Below, piece after piece: positions 1 to 12,873 of a stretch of DNA of 64,000 nucleotides. The notes under the pieces were generated by a model. It saw nothing but the letters and a program-made list of their open reading frames with translations. It ran no database searches and was not told the origin of the DNA. Source of the stretch: Rostratula benghalensis. Its lineage: Eukaryota; Chordata; Aves; Charadriiformes; Rostratulidae. Made by a program: the position numbers and the translations under genes. Within the stretch, counting starts at the first letter, position 1. Each line of letters starts with the position of its first letter. Where the stretch lies: the NCBI GenBank assembly GCA_013399305.1, contig VXAI01000049.1:3861450-3925449 (forward strand). The letters run 5' to 3'.

Positions 1-172
1 ATGTACCTCAACTGCTCGAGGGCCCTGACAGTCTTGGTGGCCCTCTGCTAGATTTGCACCAGTGTGGTGAGCCCCAAAGGAGACGGCTACTCATGGTATG
101 GTCTTAAAGGTGCTGAATTGGGGGGAATAACCAGCGTTGCAACCTGCTGGCTGTGCTCGTGTAGTGTGAAGG
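1..172 (-). mobile_element. CR1 non-LTR retrotransposon fragment, cut by the left edge
   Basis: The segment reads, on the minus strand, like a diverged piece of the CR1 ORF2 reverse transcriptase region. The plus-strand text around 25-60 (TTGGTGGCCCTCTGCTAGA) and 110-160 (GTGCTGAATTGGGGG, then CTGCTGGCTGTGCTC) follows the usual order of avian CR1 copies read in reverse. Similarity fades after about 172. The copy continues past the left edge, so its true length is unknown. It is badly mutated and non-functional. Recognition rests on remembered family sequence, not an alignment. Confidence 0.6.
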
Positions 173-1731
173 TTGTCTCTTCGTTGTTTCTCTTGTATTT
201 GAAAATACTCCAAGGAGGCAAGGACCATAATGTTGGAGCACTTCCCATTCATATAAAACTTGTGCTTGACTGAGCTCTTAAATAAGCTGCTAACTTTAAA
301 CCTCTGAGCTCTTAAATATTTTTGCACCTCTACAGTTTAATTCACTACATGTTATCGTGATGCTTTTCAATGCCTTATTAATGCAAGCTCTAATTCTTAA
401 TTTAATTTAAGCAGTAATAATAAGCAATTTAATTGAGCAACAGTTTTAGTATTTTAAAACCCTATGATCTGTATTGATTTGTATTATACATATTAAACTA
501 GGAGTATACTATCTGATTAAAAATATAAATTAGGTAAAGCACTTAGCACGTTGACTCTTAAGAGATTTCATTTGGCTTCTTTGTAGGAATGCAAAATAAT
601 GTTCATCTGGCATATTCATAACCAAAATCATAGTATGGAGAAAAAAAATGCAGCCTTGTCAGACCAAAAAGATAAAGACTTTTTGTATTTGAAGGCAGCA
701 TTTGGTGGATAAAAGAAGGAGATAGCATGTTCTAAAGAACAAATGGGTGGAACGAGAAAATGTAATTGCAGGGAATTGCAGGATTGCATCCTGCTTGAGC
801 ACGGTCATGCAGAAATAAAGTATTAGTCTCTGTTGTTTCCATAGGAGTAAGATTCAAACATGTAAAAATGACAGATGATTAGTGTCCTTGAATTTAATAT
901 AGCATATTTAATCTGATGAGCAAATAATCATAGACTCACTATTATATATATTCCTAGTTTTTTGGTGTATATATAGGAAATAATAATACTGTGATAATAG
1001 TAGGAGGACAGCTTCCAGTCAGGTAAAAATGAGAAGTTGTAAGCAGTCATTGTTAGTACATATTGTAGCAAATAAATGCAAGAAGATTCATATTATGCAT
1101 ATAAAATAAGCCTTTCCTTTGCTGTTCTTCTGCCAGCAGTTTATTATATGTATCATTTTCAAATAATGTCACGCTTCTTCTTACTGTATTGTGGTTTTGG
1201 AAATTGCAGCTGAAGGAGTTAGAGAGGTCCTGGCATAAATCACTGGGAGATCTGAGTTCAGTAAACTTAATGTTTTTGATTGAAATTAAGATACCCCATG
1301 TGAGGAGGAGGAGGGAATAAGCACACTAGTCCATTTTTCTAATTATAGCAATCCTGACCAACTGGTAGGTATCTGAATGCTTCAGTGTGGATTTTCTTCC
1401 ACATTCAGATGATACATGGCTTTTGGTGAACCTCGCCACTTGCCCTTCCACTGCTATCCCTTGTGTTCTGTTTGAGGTTCAGATTTCTTGCACTCACTGC
1501 TGGCACTCATGCGGCATTATTTTGAGTGTGCTCTAAAATTCTACTTTCATTTTTGTTGTCAGTTCTTACCAGGAACAGCATTCCCTTTATCATCCTGGTC
1601 ACTCCTTACCTTCCCCTCTCTTACTCCTGCTCCCTGACTCTCCATCGTCCACTGTCTCCACCTGCTTTTCTGAAGTCATTCAATTCTTCCATAGAGACCA
1701 AAATCCCTTTGAAGTTGTTTCATTTTGCTAA

Positions 1732-1770
1732 TAAAAAACAAAAACAAAAACAAAAAGCAAAAAACAAAAG
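1732..1770. repeat. A-rich (AAAAAC)n-like simple repeat
   Basis: Runs of five or six A separated by single C, with a few interruptions (AAAAAGC). It is a degenerate low-complexity tract with no sign of an attached retroposed body upstream that I can recognise. Confidence 0.8.
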
Positions 1771-4700
1771 AAGGAATAGAGAAAAAGCCCAGGCATTTCT
1801 AACCAGGCTTTAATGAACAGCAGGTTTGTACTGTAACACATCATGGCTGAAAAACTGAAAAACAGAAGAAGGTAGCTGATAAAATCAAACATAAGGTGGC
1901 AACAGAAATAGTAGCAAGGGAGAATATCTTAATTATACTTTGCTACTGCTCTATTTTTATAAATATTACATTTTAACTTCCATTTCTTGCATGATTAATC
2001 CTATTCCTGATTAATTTGAAACACTGTCTGTGGTACTCCCACGTACTACTCCTGGAGGGGTAACGTGCTTCAGGGACAAACGTTTCTGAATGTGCTGCAT
2101 TATCTTTTCTTGGCATAGCAAACAAAGAGGAAAAATAATTTATTTCCAGCTTCAGAAAGCAGCCTTAGGAGATCACACTGGCAATGCTTTGAGTTCAGCT
2201 AAATGATTGTGGTAGTTTTTCCTTATTTTCACCAGCAGACAGGAGTGATGATACTCTTATTCCATTAGTAGACTTGGAAACATAAAACTTCTGTGGAATC
2301 CATTCAGGCTGAAACAGCAATCCTCTTTATCATCTGTGCAATACACAGTCTCGTTCTCCTACCTCTCTACTCCTCATTCTAGAAAATAAATATATAGATG
2401 GGCTAACTGAACAACGACACGTAGTTCTAGACTTTGATGGCCTAGGATAATCTGACATTACAGATGCAGTAATCTATTTGAATGAGATTTTTAGTGAGCT
2501 GAGCACTGCTACAGGATCACTGTATAGATCAAAGGCATTACATTATTCTGCTGCTTTACATCCCTGGGAGTGTGTATGATGAGTGATAGCAGAGATGCAT
2601 ATAAAAATCCTGTGCCAGAGAAAAGAGGAAAAATGTGCAAGGCAGCTGGCTTTGAAAAGAGATCAGGAGACAAGTGAAATGCTATTAGGATCTAATTATT
2701 ACTGCATGTTAATGTGTGCTTCACTGTGATTATTATATATGTAAAATATGGTCATTGTGAATTGATATGGGTGGATGGATTTTCCAGTAACATTTTACAG
2801 ATGAGTGCCTTGAAAAGGTGTGAATGTGGCAAAACAGGTACAACCATGGTTTCTAGATGGGATATTTTGTTATAAGAAAATTTTTGTTGTCTTTTTTTTC
2901 CCCCATAATTGCTTTGGGGTTTTTGCTGTCTGGCCTTTCTGTCTTTCCATGCAAACCTGTAGATAAAGTGTTTATTTGAGTATTTAAAGACAATAAATGT
3001 ATCTATTTTACCATATCTACTATATAGTGCCTACCATCTGTGGTTGACTTGGTCTCTAGCTTAAGTACAATTCTGTTAAATGCTTTACAAGTGCTTAGAG
3101 CTCTTTCTTGCTGGGCTAACTAATTTGCTACGTGGTTATCTTACTTGGAATGGCTATTAATGGCAAAATAGAATTATCTTTCCTTCCTATAGTCTTTAAA
3201 TTTACCATTTAATTCAGAGATATAATGTCTGCTACTATTTTAGGGAAAAAGCCTTCTTTATCCTTATCTGGGAGTATTTCCCCCTGCATACATATACATG
3301 TACCTGCCCTTGCCTGTTGGCTGTGTAGCCAGCTAACCTTCAGCTGAATGAATGCTATCACAGTTAAGATGAGTTGTTGGGTCCTGTTAATGAAACGTAT
3401 GTTTTGAGTGAATGAAACTGATCTGGAAACAGAATTTGGAAACTTTAGTCTAATAAAGATTCCAGTGTGCAAACAAATCAGATTATTCTGTGCAGCTGGC
3501 CAATGTGCACATGGAGTTGTGATCATTAGAATTGTAAATTAGACACTCAATTGAACACTTAATAGTAGAATATGTAGTTATGGTGTATTATTTTTATCTG
3601 TGGATTTTAAAGCATATTAAAAGAGAAAGTGAAATAGTTTAAAAAGAGCAACAGAATCTCCCTTTTTACATAAAATAAATCTTATTTGAAGAAAACTTCT
3701 GATAAGTATAAAAGTACTTGGAATATTGTCCTTGATCTGCCAGTGTAGCCTTCTCTACATTTGATACTGAACTAGGCGTAATGCACAGCAAAGTTAGTTT
3801 GAAATGATGTGCATGAAAATCATATGCATTAAAAGAACAGATTGAAAACAGCTAATAATTTCTAATGTGAAAAGATCCTGAGCAGTAAGCTTCTGTTGTG
3901 CCACAAACCTGGGATCAAATCAGAATCTTTTCCACGAGGCATTATAAATTATGTCCATGTGAACTAAACGATTGCCAGCTCACTTCTTCTGTGTTTCAGA
4001 TCAGAACAAGCTATCTTCTGTCCTGTCCATATTCCTTTTTACTAAGAGATGCTTTTTCCACTCTGAGTGCATGCTCAGATTTTATTGTCAGTGCATGTTG
4101 GGTCTTTTAATAGTGCAAACTAAACCCGAGATGTTTGCCATGTTTGCCCTGCAATATATGATGTCCATGGAGGCAGTTAATTTAGCTTTGTTATGTCACT
4201 GCTGTGAGGTCACTTCAGCGCTATGTTGGTTAACTAAGCAAAAAAAGGTGACTCTTTCAGCTGGTTTAAGTATACAGGAATATTTCTGTGCAAATAAAGC
4301 CCTTGTGTCTGAAAGAGAGTTGGTTCTTACTGATCTTGTTGCAAAGCAGAAGCAATGTATAAGGGGTATGACCTGTGAATTCGTTGGTATACAAAAGCTA
4401 TTGTTTATTATAGACTGTGGTTAATGATTGATGCTTCTGCTATTTTCTTTATTACTTTTCCATGCGTTTCTTAATTTTCCCCCCATGCTATTATTTAGCA
4501 TTCAGATGTAAATGCCATTCAAATTGGAGAGATGCTTTTGATAGTTGCATGCTATTTTGTTTAGCGAGTTTACACCCTTGCACTGTTGACTGCTGCCGAG
4601 AGAGAATTCACACAGGGTAGGTGCAGGGTTTTTCTTTGTACCTCAGTTTCGAACGAGATACCGTATTTATTTCCCTAGAGGAGAAAGCTGCAGCTTCTCC

Positions 4701-5135
4701 AGGTGTAGTCAAATTGATCACATCGAGTAATCGAAGACAGCTATTGAGTTATGCAGCACTCCTTGTTCTGTTCTGAATTACAGATGGCACATTTTGTAAC
4801 TGAATTCTAATCTTATAAAAAAGGAAGAGAAAAAAGATTAGCAACACTTGTGCTCAGAGCCCTTTTAGTTCACTGTGACAAATGATTCAATTGGTCATTT
4901 TCAGTAATGACAGCATGCATGAAAAAGTGAAGTATTTTAAGATCACTTATGGTGAATTATGTAAGTAATGGCTATTGAGCTATTAATCAAGTCGGAGTTG
5001 TTAGAAGTCACTGAAGCAGTATCTCCAGGATGGTCTTCTGTCTCCTGCTATTTTTATGTGTGTTGTGAAAAATGGGATTTTTGCAACAATGATTGATTGA
5101 ACTAGCTCAGTTTTGGTTATGAGTCATGGGTTTTT

Positions 5136-5146
5136 CCCCCCCCCCC
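5136..5146. repeat. C11 homopolymer preceded by T5
   Basis: An uninterrupted run of eleven C residues directly follows TTTTT. On the opposite strand this is a G11 run. It is likely length-variable between individuals and prone to sequencing error. Confidence 0.9.
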
Positions 5147-6148
5147 TTGTGTTCAGGTAAGAAATCTAAGTCTTCCCCAGCAGAGGACACTCTGCTTCTG
5201 CAGTTGGCTTTGTAGTTTTTTATTTTGCCAAAGACCCATGGAAATAAATCAAGAAAGATATGATTTTGTACTTGGTATTCTGTATGGACACCGTGACTGA
5301 CATTGCAATTATAGGTTTTTGCATTGTTTATGCTTCTCCAGAAGCGTATCTGAGTGCTCTGAAGCACTGGCTGAAAATCTGTGCTAGGTTTTATTACAGT
5401 ATATAATTGTATTTACCTGTTAAGGCCTCCAAGCGTATTTGTGCTTTTCATAGCTCTAACAGTGTTTGTCTTATTTATAATTAAATAATGGATTAAATTA
5501 ATAAGCTCCAAATAATTTTTGTAAAGAGTGTGTTTTAGCATTTAGGATGTTTATGAGCATCTACATGGAAATACCCCATGCTGAACTTCTCTGTATTTCT
5601 TTACTTGGTGTTCAAAGGCATGGCTTAATATCCCACTTCCCTTGTTATGTAAATGAAACGCATATCTTCCAAAGCAAAACCTGTGGCAGTGATATAATAA
5701 TATGCACATATATGTTATTGCTAGATTCTTTGATACTGGCCTCCTTGATCTGTACAACATGCATTCCACCTGTGTATTTGTGGATTTTACTGGATAATGC
5801 TTGGATTACAAAGTACCAAGAACAGCTGCTTTGAAACAATGTAGGCTGTACTTTTTCAGTGACGTGAATTAATCATATTCCCTTGATTTCCGGGGACATC
5901 AGATACTTTACATGATCTGAGTATCTATATATTAACTGAAAGCTTTCATAAAGGAAGTGCTAATAGTATTATTTTAGGAAAATACTAGTAAGGCATAGAA
6001 GGGTCTATTGAGTAGAATTGTTGAAACAACAGGTGGGAGGGATAGAAATAATTTATCTAAAAATTCTGCTTGTCAATTTTGTCTTTTTTTGCTGTGTTTC
6101 TGTAAAATTTACACAGAGGCAATTAAGACTTTTGTAATCACAAATGTT

Positions 6149-6171
6149 TGTGACTGCTCAGTGCAGTCACA
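6149..6171. other. Perfect 9-bp inverted repeat, 5-nt loop
   Basis: TGTGACTGC at 6149-6157 is the exact reverse complement of GCAGTCACA at 6163-6171, with the loop TCAGT between them. The stem is too short to call a microRNA precursor or any known RNA family, and no longer pairing is visible outside it. It may be chance. Confidence 0.7.
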
Positions 6172-8955
6172 GGACAATTTAAAATAACCAATTAGAAGCA
6201 TAACATAGGAATATATGATGAACTGTTCATTTGCAAGACAAATATAAAACTAGAAATTGTGTCCTTGGAGCACCTTGAAAGATTTTCACAAATTAGATCC
6301 ATATAACTATAGGTTTGTGAGGAAAAAATGTGACAATAAACATAGGCATTTATTTATGTTGTTTATGTCTTGCTGTTATTTATAAATCCTCTTTTGTCAT
6401 TCAGTATATACTTCATGTATTTCAAAATGATTTAGTAGTGAAGACAAACCTCATTTATGGCTCCCACTAAATACATGGAGAACTAGAGTTCTGAAATCCT
6501 GATTACAAGTATAATTCTGGGAAGTTTAAACCTTAAATTGAACTTTAACATGGGGCAGAGGTCGTGGTGGTGGAAAGCCTAAACATGCATGTTTGGAAAA
6601 TGACATTTGGGATTTGCAGAAGTTTTCATTCTGTACATCTCTATAGCCCTGCCTGGATTCTGCACCCCTCAAATCGCTGGATTCCATATTCTTTCAGGAC
6701 AGTGATAAACAGCGTGGGTGTCCAGACCAGTGAAAGGATCATTTTTTCCCATGCTCTTAGCATAATATTTTTCGAAACAAAACCTGTGTTACCTGTTGAC
6801 TGAACAAGCTTATGTGCAAGAGTCAGAGGTTCTCCCAGCTCAGCAATCTCACAGGCTTTCATGGGTGATTTACTGAGATGATTTAGGTGACAGAATGGAG
6901 GGTCTTGATATATTACCAAAGGCAGAAGAATAAACTGTGTTTTGGCTGGACTGGGAACCTTAAAATTAGGAAGTAGAGGATCTGAAGTCTGTTACTTCCA
7001 GTGAACTATGGCACGTAAGTAGTCACCAGGGCTGACTATGCAGAATGTGGGAGACAGTGCTAAATAATTCCTTTTGTTTCCCTTTCTGCTGCTGGTTAAT
7101 GGTTAATGCAAGTTTTATTAGGATTTTGGGTAGTTCTCATGTGAGCAAAATAAAGATAGAAACCTTTCACAGTGTACACTTTCTAAATGACTTGCTTTTC
7201 AAATGGTCACCTAGAAGTAGGCATCTTAATAAAAGTCAGGCCAACATGGCAGATTATTCCAGTGAATTGAGTCATGACTTGAAGGTACTAATAAAAACTT
7301 TTACAGTAATGTTTAGGTACTCTAATTTCCACTGTTTTTCAAGTGGGATGAAATAAATAGGCGATTTCAAAAGTTGTATGTTTGACATGCTTTTGTGACC
7401 CGTGGGCACCTGTGTTAGTATCTTTCCTTTCCTTTTTCCCTTCTCTAGTTCTTAGATAGTCTCTGGTTCTCTTTTTCTGATGGCTTAACGTCCAGTTTCT
7501 GAGTGTTGTCATAATTTTAGTCTCCTTGGACAGCTGGAGGGCTGGCTAGGTAGTGCACTGCCAGTGGTCAGACTAGGAACTGAGAACGGTGGAATGAGAA
7601 GGATCTTGGTACATGCTGCAGACAATCCCAGTGCGTTCTGCCTGTTTAAAAGCAAAACAACAACAAAAAAATCCACATAACCCCCCTCACCCTCCTTCAA
7701 TTATGTCTTGTGTTTAGATCCCCAGAAGACTATAAGACAATTAATTTTCTCAACTTCTGTGGCTCTGTACTCGTGTACAAAGGATTACACAGGTAGAGTA
7801 TCTTGCAGCTGGTTTACCAGTTTGATGTCAGGGGGCAGAGGACACACTGTATAATGGAACGAAACAGTCAATGGGCAGTATTAGAGGGAGTGGCAGCTAA
7901 GATTGCTTTAATTTATCCCTTCTTCTCTCTGATCCTGCGTCCTGTGGAGGCAGGATGTGAAGGAAGGACATTGTCTTTTCTTCCAAGGAACGGGACCTTT
8001 TGTATTGAAGTTACACAGCATCACTCTTGTCACTGCTTGTGCCATGTGGCCTGCAACTGTCAGCTGAGCAAAGGAAATTGTTGTGTATGAGCTACTTGTT
8101 TTAAGCTACAAGTTTGCTGGAACTTATGAGCGGGTAGGATTTATTCCCATTTTAGAGCAGAGCCTAGGTGCATGTATTATATTGGATCTAAGGAAGGAAC
8201 ATTCAAATAGGTACCAAAGAATAGAGCAAGTAGATATAATACTTAAAGACTGTCTGGTCAAATTTGGTATGTAAGATGATGTAGGTGTTTTGTGCTGAAC
8301 CAGTTTCTAAGGATAACTACACCATATAGCACTGTATGTACTATACTAGGAAAAGCATAAACATAAAATTTTACTTGAGACAATATTCCCCAAGGTAGAA
8401 ATAATTTTAATTTTTCACTATTGACACTTATTTTTAACAAAGGCTATTTATCCCAGTATTGTTAGAAATTAGTTAACTGTCTATAGATTATTGCCTACAT
8501 AATGTTGTTGAAATTCGGAAGTGTATTAATCATTTACCTGGACAATTGATGCTACTAAGGAAAATACTCGATTTTTCTAGCTAAATGTTTTTTGTAGTAA
8601 ATTATTTTTGAAGGGTGGTCACTCCGATCTCAGATATACCTGTGATTTACTTGAATTTGGATTCCACTTTGGGAGTAAATCGTTTGTATTCTCTGCAGTT
8701 ATTCTGTGTGTTTTGGTTGATCGGTTTTAGATTAGTCATCTAATGAGAATGGAGTGTGTTTGGAGAGCTGTAATGCTGCTGTCAGTTTATAAAGGCGGTG
8801 CAGTTGTGGAATGAAACCCATTTGTGAGTTCTTTTAACAGGAATGCTATTGCTACAAGCACAATTTCTTCAGATTGAAAAAAATGAGTTGAACATAAAAT
8901 AAAAATATGCTATTATGCCCACCTAGTTATTGGTGCATAGTTCTTTGTCAAAATA

Positions 8956-9815
8956 TCATAGATTCATGAATCATAGAATACCAGGTTTGAAGGCACCTCA
9001 GGGATCATCTGGTTCAACCTTTCTTGGCAAAAGCCCAGTCTAGACAGGGTGGCTCAGCACCCTGCCCAGGTGAATCTTAACCGTGGCTAATATTGGGAAA
9101 TCCACCGCTTCCCTGGAGACGTTATTCCAAGGGCTGACTGTTCTCATTGTGAAAATTTTTCCTCTTGGATCCAGTTGGAATCTCCCCTGGAGTAACTTGT
9201 ACCCATTACCCCGTGTCTTTTCCATGTGACTCCTTGTAAAAAGGGAGTTTCTTTCTTCTCTGTAACCACCCTTTAAATACTGGAATGTGGCGATAAGGTC
9301 TCCCTTTTTTTTTTTAAGGCTGAACAAGCCCAGTTCTCTCAGCCTTTCCTCACATGGCAGGCTTCCCAGCCCCTTGATCATCTTGGTGGCCCTTCTCTGG
9401 ACCCTCTCCAACCTGTCCACATCTTTTTTTATATAGCGGGGACCAAAACTGAACACAGTATTCCAGGTGTGGCCTAACAGGCTCTGAGTAGAGTGGGATA
9501 ATGACTTCTTTATCTCTGCTGGTGATGTCTTTGATGCAACCCAGCATCCTGTTGGCTTTCTTTGCCACAGCAGAATGCTGTTCACTCACATTGAGCTACT
9601 TGTCCACAAGGACCACCAGGTCCCTTTCCACAGAGCTGCTCCCCAGCCGGGTAGATCCCATTTTGTGCCGCACTCCTGCGTTACGTTTTCCCACATGCAA
9701 CACCAAACAGTTGTCCATGTTGAATTTGAACAAGGAGTTCTTGTTAGCCTACTCTTCCAGCCTATCCAGGTCTTCCTGCAGGGTGGCTCTTCCTTCCAAA
9801 GTGTCCGTAACATAT
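8956..9815 (-). mobile_element. CR1 retrotransposon, 5'-truncated, 3' part of ORF2 plus 3' end
   Basis: This is the longest CR1 copy in the window. Its 3' end is on the left: the plus strand starts TCATAGATTCATGAATCATAG, the reverse of the short CR1 terminal units. Reading the minus strand gives the C-terminal end of ORF2, including LEYCVQFW, RLERVQRRATKMIKG, CEERLRELGLFSL and KTRGNGYKL, all typical of CR1 reverse transcriptases. The copy starts abruptly near 9815, as expected from incomplete reverse transcription; it lacks the endonuclease domain and the catalytic core of the polymerase. No clear target-site duplication is visible, which is usual for CR1. It has moderate decay, so it is of intermediate age. 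Confidence 0.93.
9040..9815 (-). pseudogene. CR1 ORF2 (reverse transcriptase) C-terminal remnant, disrupted
   Basis: The minus-strand reading frame encodes the part of CR1 ORF2 that lies after the polymerase active site. From upstream to downstream it shows QEDLDRLEE-like sequence near 9770, SAVAKKANRMLGCI near 9560, then LEYCVQFW, ERVQRRATKM and NVSREAVD. An in-frame TAG lies at 9596-9598. A frame change near 9425-9432, at a run of seven T, separates the LEYCVQFW part from the ERVQRRATKM part. From there the frame is open for about 130 codons to 9040. The protein cannot be functional because the endonuclease and polymerase core are absent. Confidence 0.9.
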
Positions 9816-11118
9816 TAGTTGCTTCCCCCCAAAAATCAACCCAGCCAAATAACAAAACCCTTAAAGAACCCCTAGGTAACTTGAAAAAATGTGACTGGTG
9901 CTTGTGAGGAAGTTACGGGGCTGACGGAACAAACCTCTGGTGAAGTGAAACTGGTTTGCGGTTTTTTTTTTCTCCCTCAAGTCAAGAGCTCACTTAAGGT
10001 GTAAGAGAGTCATGAAGGAAGCTATGTGTGGAGATCTTTTCTGAACCTTTTTGTCTGTTTCTGTTTGTTAAATGTAAGTTATATCTAAGCATGGTAGAAG
10101 GAAAGTTGTATGAATGCTGCAAGTGTCCAAATTAGCACACACAGATACTTAATCAAATTTTGATGTCATGTTTTCTGTAGAAATTGCTGTTTCAAGTTCT
10201 CTGTCTGTAATTAATGGCATTATTTATGTGAGGATTTAAGATCGTAAATACAGCTACTTAAACACGCTATGTCTGCAACAGGATTCCTGGTCTACAGGTG
10301 GCTCAGGTATTGGCCTGAATGCTTTACAGGGACATCACAAAGGGCAGATAGAATGGTGGTTGCCAGGTGATCATAGAATTTACTCAGTCATGGCATTTCA
10401 TTAGCCAAGGCAGACATGCACAGCCAAGGGAAGCCAGAAAGATGGAAAACACATGAAGGTAATTTAACAGCATCCTTTGTTACATGTGTGGGAAGTTTGG
10501 TTGAATATTAGAAAGGTTCCCACATAAGAGCCACCAAAAATGGTGGGGGGATTTCTATTGTCAGCAGTATGACTGTCCTTCTCTGAAATGAAATACTTAG
10601 ATTCTTCTGTACTTGTATTTGTCCGTTGGGAAGCAAGATGAATGTTTTTTCCATGTGTTATCTGCAATGTAACTGTGAAGCAGGTGCAATTTTTACGATA
10701 CACGGAGTGTTTTTAGAATTGGTGATATGGCCATAAAGTTTTCATGTAAAATAAGAATTAGTGAACTTTCATATTTTCAGAGGAATTAATAATTTTAAAT
10801 GTTATTGGATAAACACTCCATTGGAGAAGAAAATGGCTTTATATACCTCTACAATGGAACGAGACACAATTCTGGTGTGTTTCTCTTCTGCATGCTAATA
10901 GTGGTGCACTTTAGTTTGCCTCTGGAGAGGTAATTTCTGGACTGGAAAGAACGACTCAGCTTCTGTGTATATTCCATTTTGGTGTTGCTGTGAGCTGTGG
11001 TCTTAACTGGTCCCTGAGAGTTGGTGTTCTGTTAAAAACTTGCACCTTTTCTATGAAGAGAAAAGCAAATGTAACTATAAGGCTGTGGCTGTTACCAAAC
11101 CCGACCAGTCATATCACT
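9816..11118. other. Unique non-coding DNA between two CR1 copies
   Basis: No gene, RNA or recognisable repeat was seen. A T-run near 9962-9971 is the only obvious simple tract. Short minus-strand open frames (for example 10464-10703) give no familiar peptide. Confidence 0.55.
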
Positions 11119-11282
11119 GGACTTGTTGAACCTCATGGGGTTCCCAGGTGCCTACTTCTCAAGCTTGTCCAGGTCCCTCAGGGCTGTCAAGTGCACCACG
11201 CAGCTGGGTGTCATCCACAGACTTGCTGAGGGTGCGCTCCATCCCCCTATGTCATTGCTGAAGGTATTTAATGGTGGCTGTT
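11119..11282 (-). mobile_element. CR1 ORF2 fragment (reverse transcriptase region)
   Basis: On the minus strand this matches the CR1 ORF2 stretch just after the catalytic core. GAGGGACCTGGACAAGCTTG reads RDLDKLEK, followed after one in-frame stop by sequence like NPMRFNKS, while upstream the frame reads DDTQL-like residues. In the plus strand the same copy shows CTTGCTGAGGGTGCGCTCCA, a familiar reversed CR1 phrase. Both ends are truncated, with no 3' end units, so this is an internal remnant. It may be related by deletion to the 8956-9815 copy, but the 1.3 kb between them shows no CR1 sequence. Confidence 0.82.
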
Positions 11283-12423
11283 TGTCAACAAATAAACGGC
11301 GTGACTTACGTTTTCATCCATAATATAAACTCTGAGTGTAGTTTTTGGGAGATCTGAATGTTTTCCTTGATTTTCAAGGATAAAATATGCATACAATTTA
11401 GTCCCATAGAGAAGATGGTTACACCAGTTTATGCCATGTCAATTTGCCCTAATCTGAACTTCTAGGTTCTGTGTAGCTGACCTAATTCTACTACATAATT
11501 AATTTTAACTTTTTCTTAAAGCTCACAAATTCTGATCGTTACTTATGTGCAAGAATATATTTGTTCTGCAGGAAGGCTAAATAACTAGATAAAGCTATCC
11601 TTATGATAAAACCTAAGTATTTTGTGAAAAATACTTTGTGAATTGAATGAATTGCATCAAGTAAATAAATGTATTCTGCCCATTTAGTATAGATGTTGTG
11701 TCACCAAGATAAATGAACTACCTGTTACAAGTATCTGTGTGGCTGAAATGCATAACAACATAATTACTTTGCCAGCAAAATGCTAACCTGCTTTAATCAT
11801 TCTGTTCACAGAATAATGTAAAGTGATTTAGTGGGTAGAATGAATCCACTTACAAATTGTTTTATGGTCATAATGCAGTCCCTTTGTAGAATGTAAATTG
11901 ATGATGATAATTTTATGGGCAAATGATTTTTCAATTAAAATGTCTTTTCACAGACAAAATGGGAATGTTGCAAGCTGTTCCAAATACCAGTATGTCAGGG
12001 TGAAGGCATATGGGGCTGTCACGTGTACCAGCCAGAGCCTCAGCTGAAAGAACTGCTATGTTAAAAATGAGATTTATTTTAGTCCAGTTTGTAATTTCCT
12101 GCCATTACGGATGCAAAGTACCTTTAGTCCTATTGCCATAATAACCAGCATAAGGATTTACCATATAGCAACTAACATTTTTCTTATCCTGTTAAAATAA
12201 CTTTTATCTATTAATAACTTACATTTTTATTAATTATTTTCGGCTAACTATTCTCTCATGTCTTTATTACAGTAATTGCAATGTCTATTAGGATAAGAAT
12301 AAACCACTGCTGTACCATCATATTTGATTTTAAAAAATGTGATAAGGAAAGAAACTATATTGCAAAGCCTAAGTCAAGTAACTGCTCCTTGGCATAGGAG
12401 GGCACTCTTTGGTTATTGATACA

Positions 12424-12446
12424 TATTATTATTATATTATTATATT
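12424..12446. repeat. Short (ATT)n microsatellite
   Basis: An interrupted ATT/TAT tract of about 23 bases in an AT-rich setting. Confidence 0.8.
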
Positions 12447-12831
12447 CTAAGCCATTTATATAGCATCTGTGTTATTATACTAAGTGTAAATGATTTCAGC
12501 CATTGTTAACTTCTGCTACTGCAAATAACTGCATTTTTTCCTTCTTAGAGGTAGCTTAGCCTAAAAATACTTCTGTGGTAACTTTCAAAGAGTTATTAAT
12601 TGGAAGGGCATTAAAACATTATCAAATGGCTCGAAGTTCTGTACTTAATACCTAATATAAGGACGTCTGTTTGTTGCCCAGAGATCATTTTTTCCCCCCT
12701 TCGATGTAGGCAAAAATGTCTTCTTTAATTTTTTTCTTTTTTTTTATTGATTTATAAAACTGGAATAAGTAGAGTGGCTTCCTCAACACACAAAAGATGA
12801 TGTTTGTAACTCAATTGAATTAATGCTAAAG

Positions 12832-12873
12832 AACATGTTAAAATTCATGCTTTAAACATGTTAAATTCATGCT
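12832..12873 (+). repeat. Local direct duplication of ~19 bp
   Basis: AACATGTTAAAATTCATGCT at 12832-12851 is repeated at 12855-12873 with one A missing. The two copies are almost adjacent, which suggests replication slippage or a small tandem duplication. Confidence 0.85.

Larger units (their letters stand above)
173..8955. other. Unique AT-rich non-coding DNA, no gene seen
   Basis: No recognisable exon, RNA gene or dispersed repeat was found in this ~8.8 kb. Open frames are short, occur on both strands and give low-complexity or unfamiliar peptides; the longest (3972-4424, plus, 150 codons) has no recognisable domain. Short tracts include an A-rich AAAAAC-type run at 1732-1770 and a C11 run at 5136-5146. 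The region could be intron or intergenic. Confidence 0.6.

Noticed and set aside
3972..4424. A 150-codon plus-strand open frame
   Set aside because: No recognisable domain, cysteine-rich and patchy peptide, start in the middle of AT-rich DNA with no promoter, splice or codon-use signal. One such frame is expected by chance in 64 kb read in six frames.
7803..8090. 95-codon plus-strand open frame
   Set aside because: No splice context or family resemblance; it sits in DNA of ordinary intronic texture.
9586..9855. Tryptophan-rich 89-codon minus-strand open frame
   Set aside because: It is an out-of-frame reading of the CR1 ORF2 remnant.
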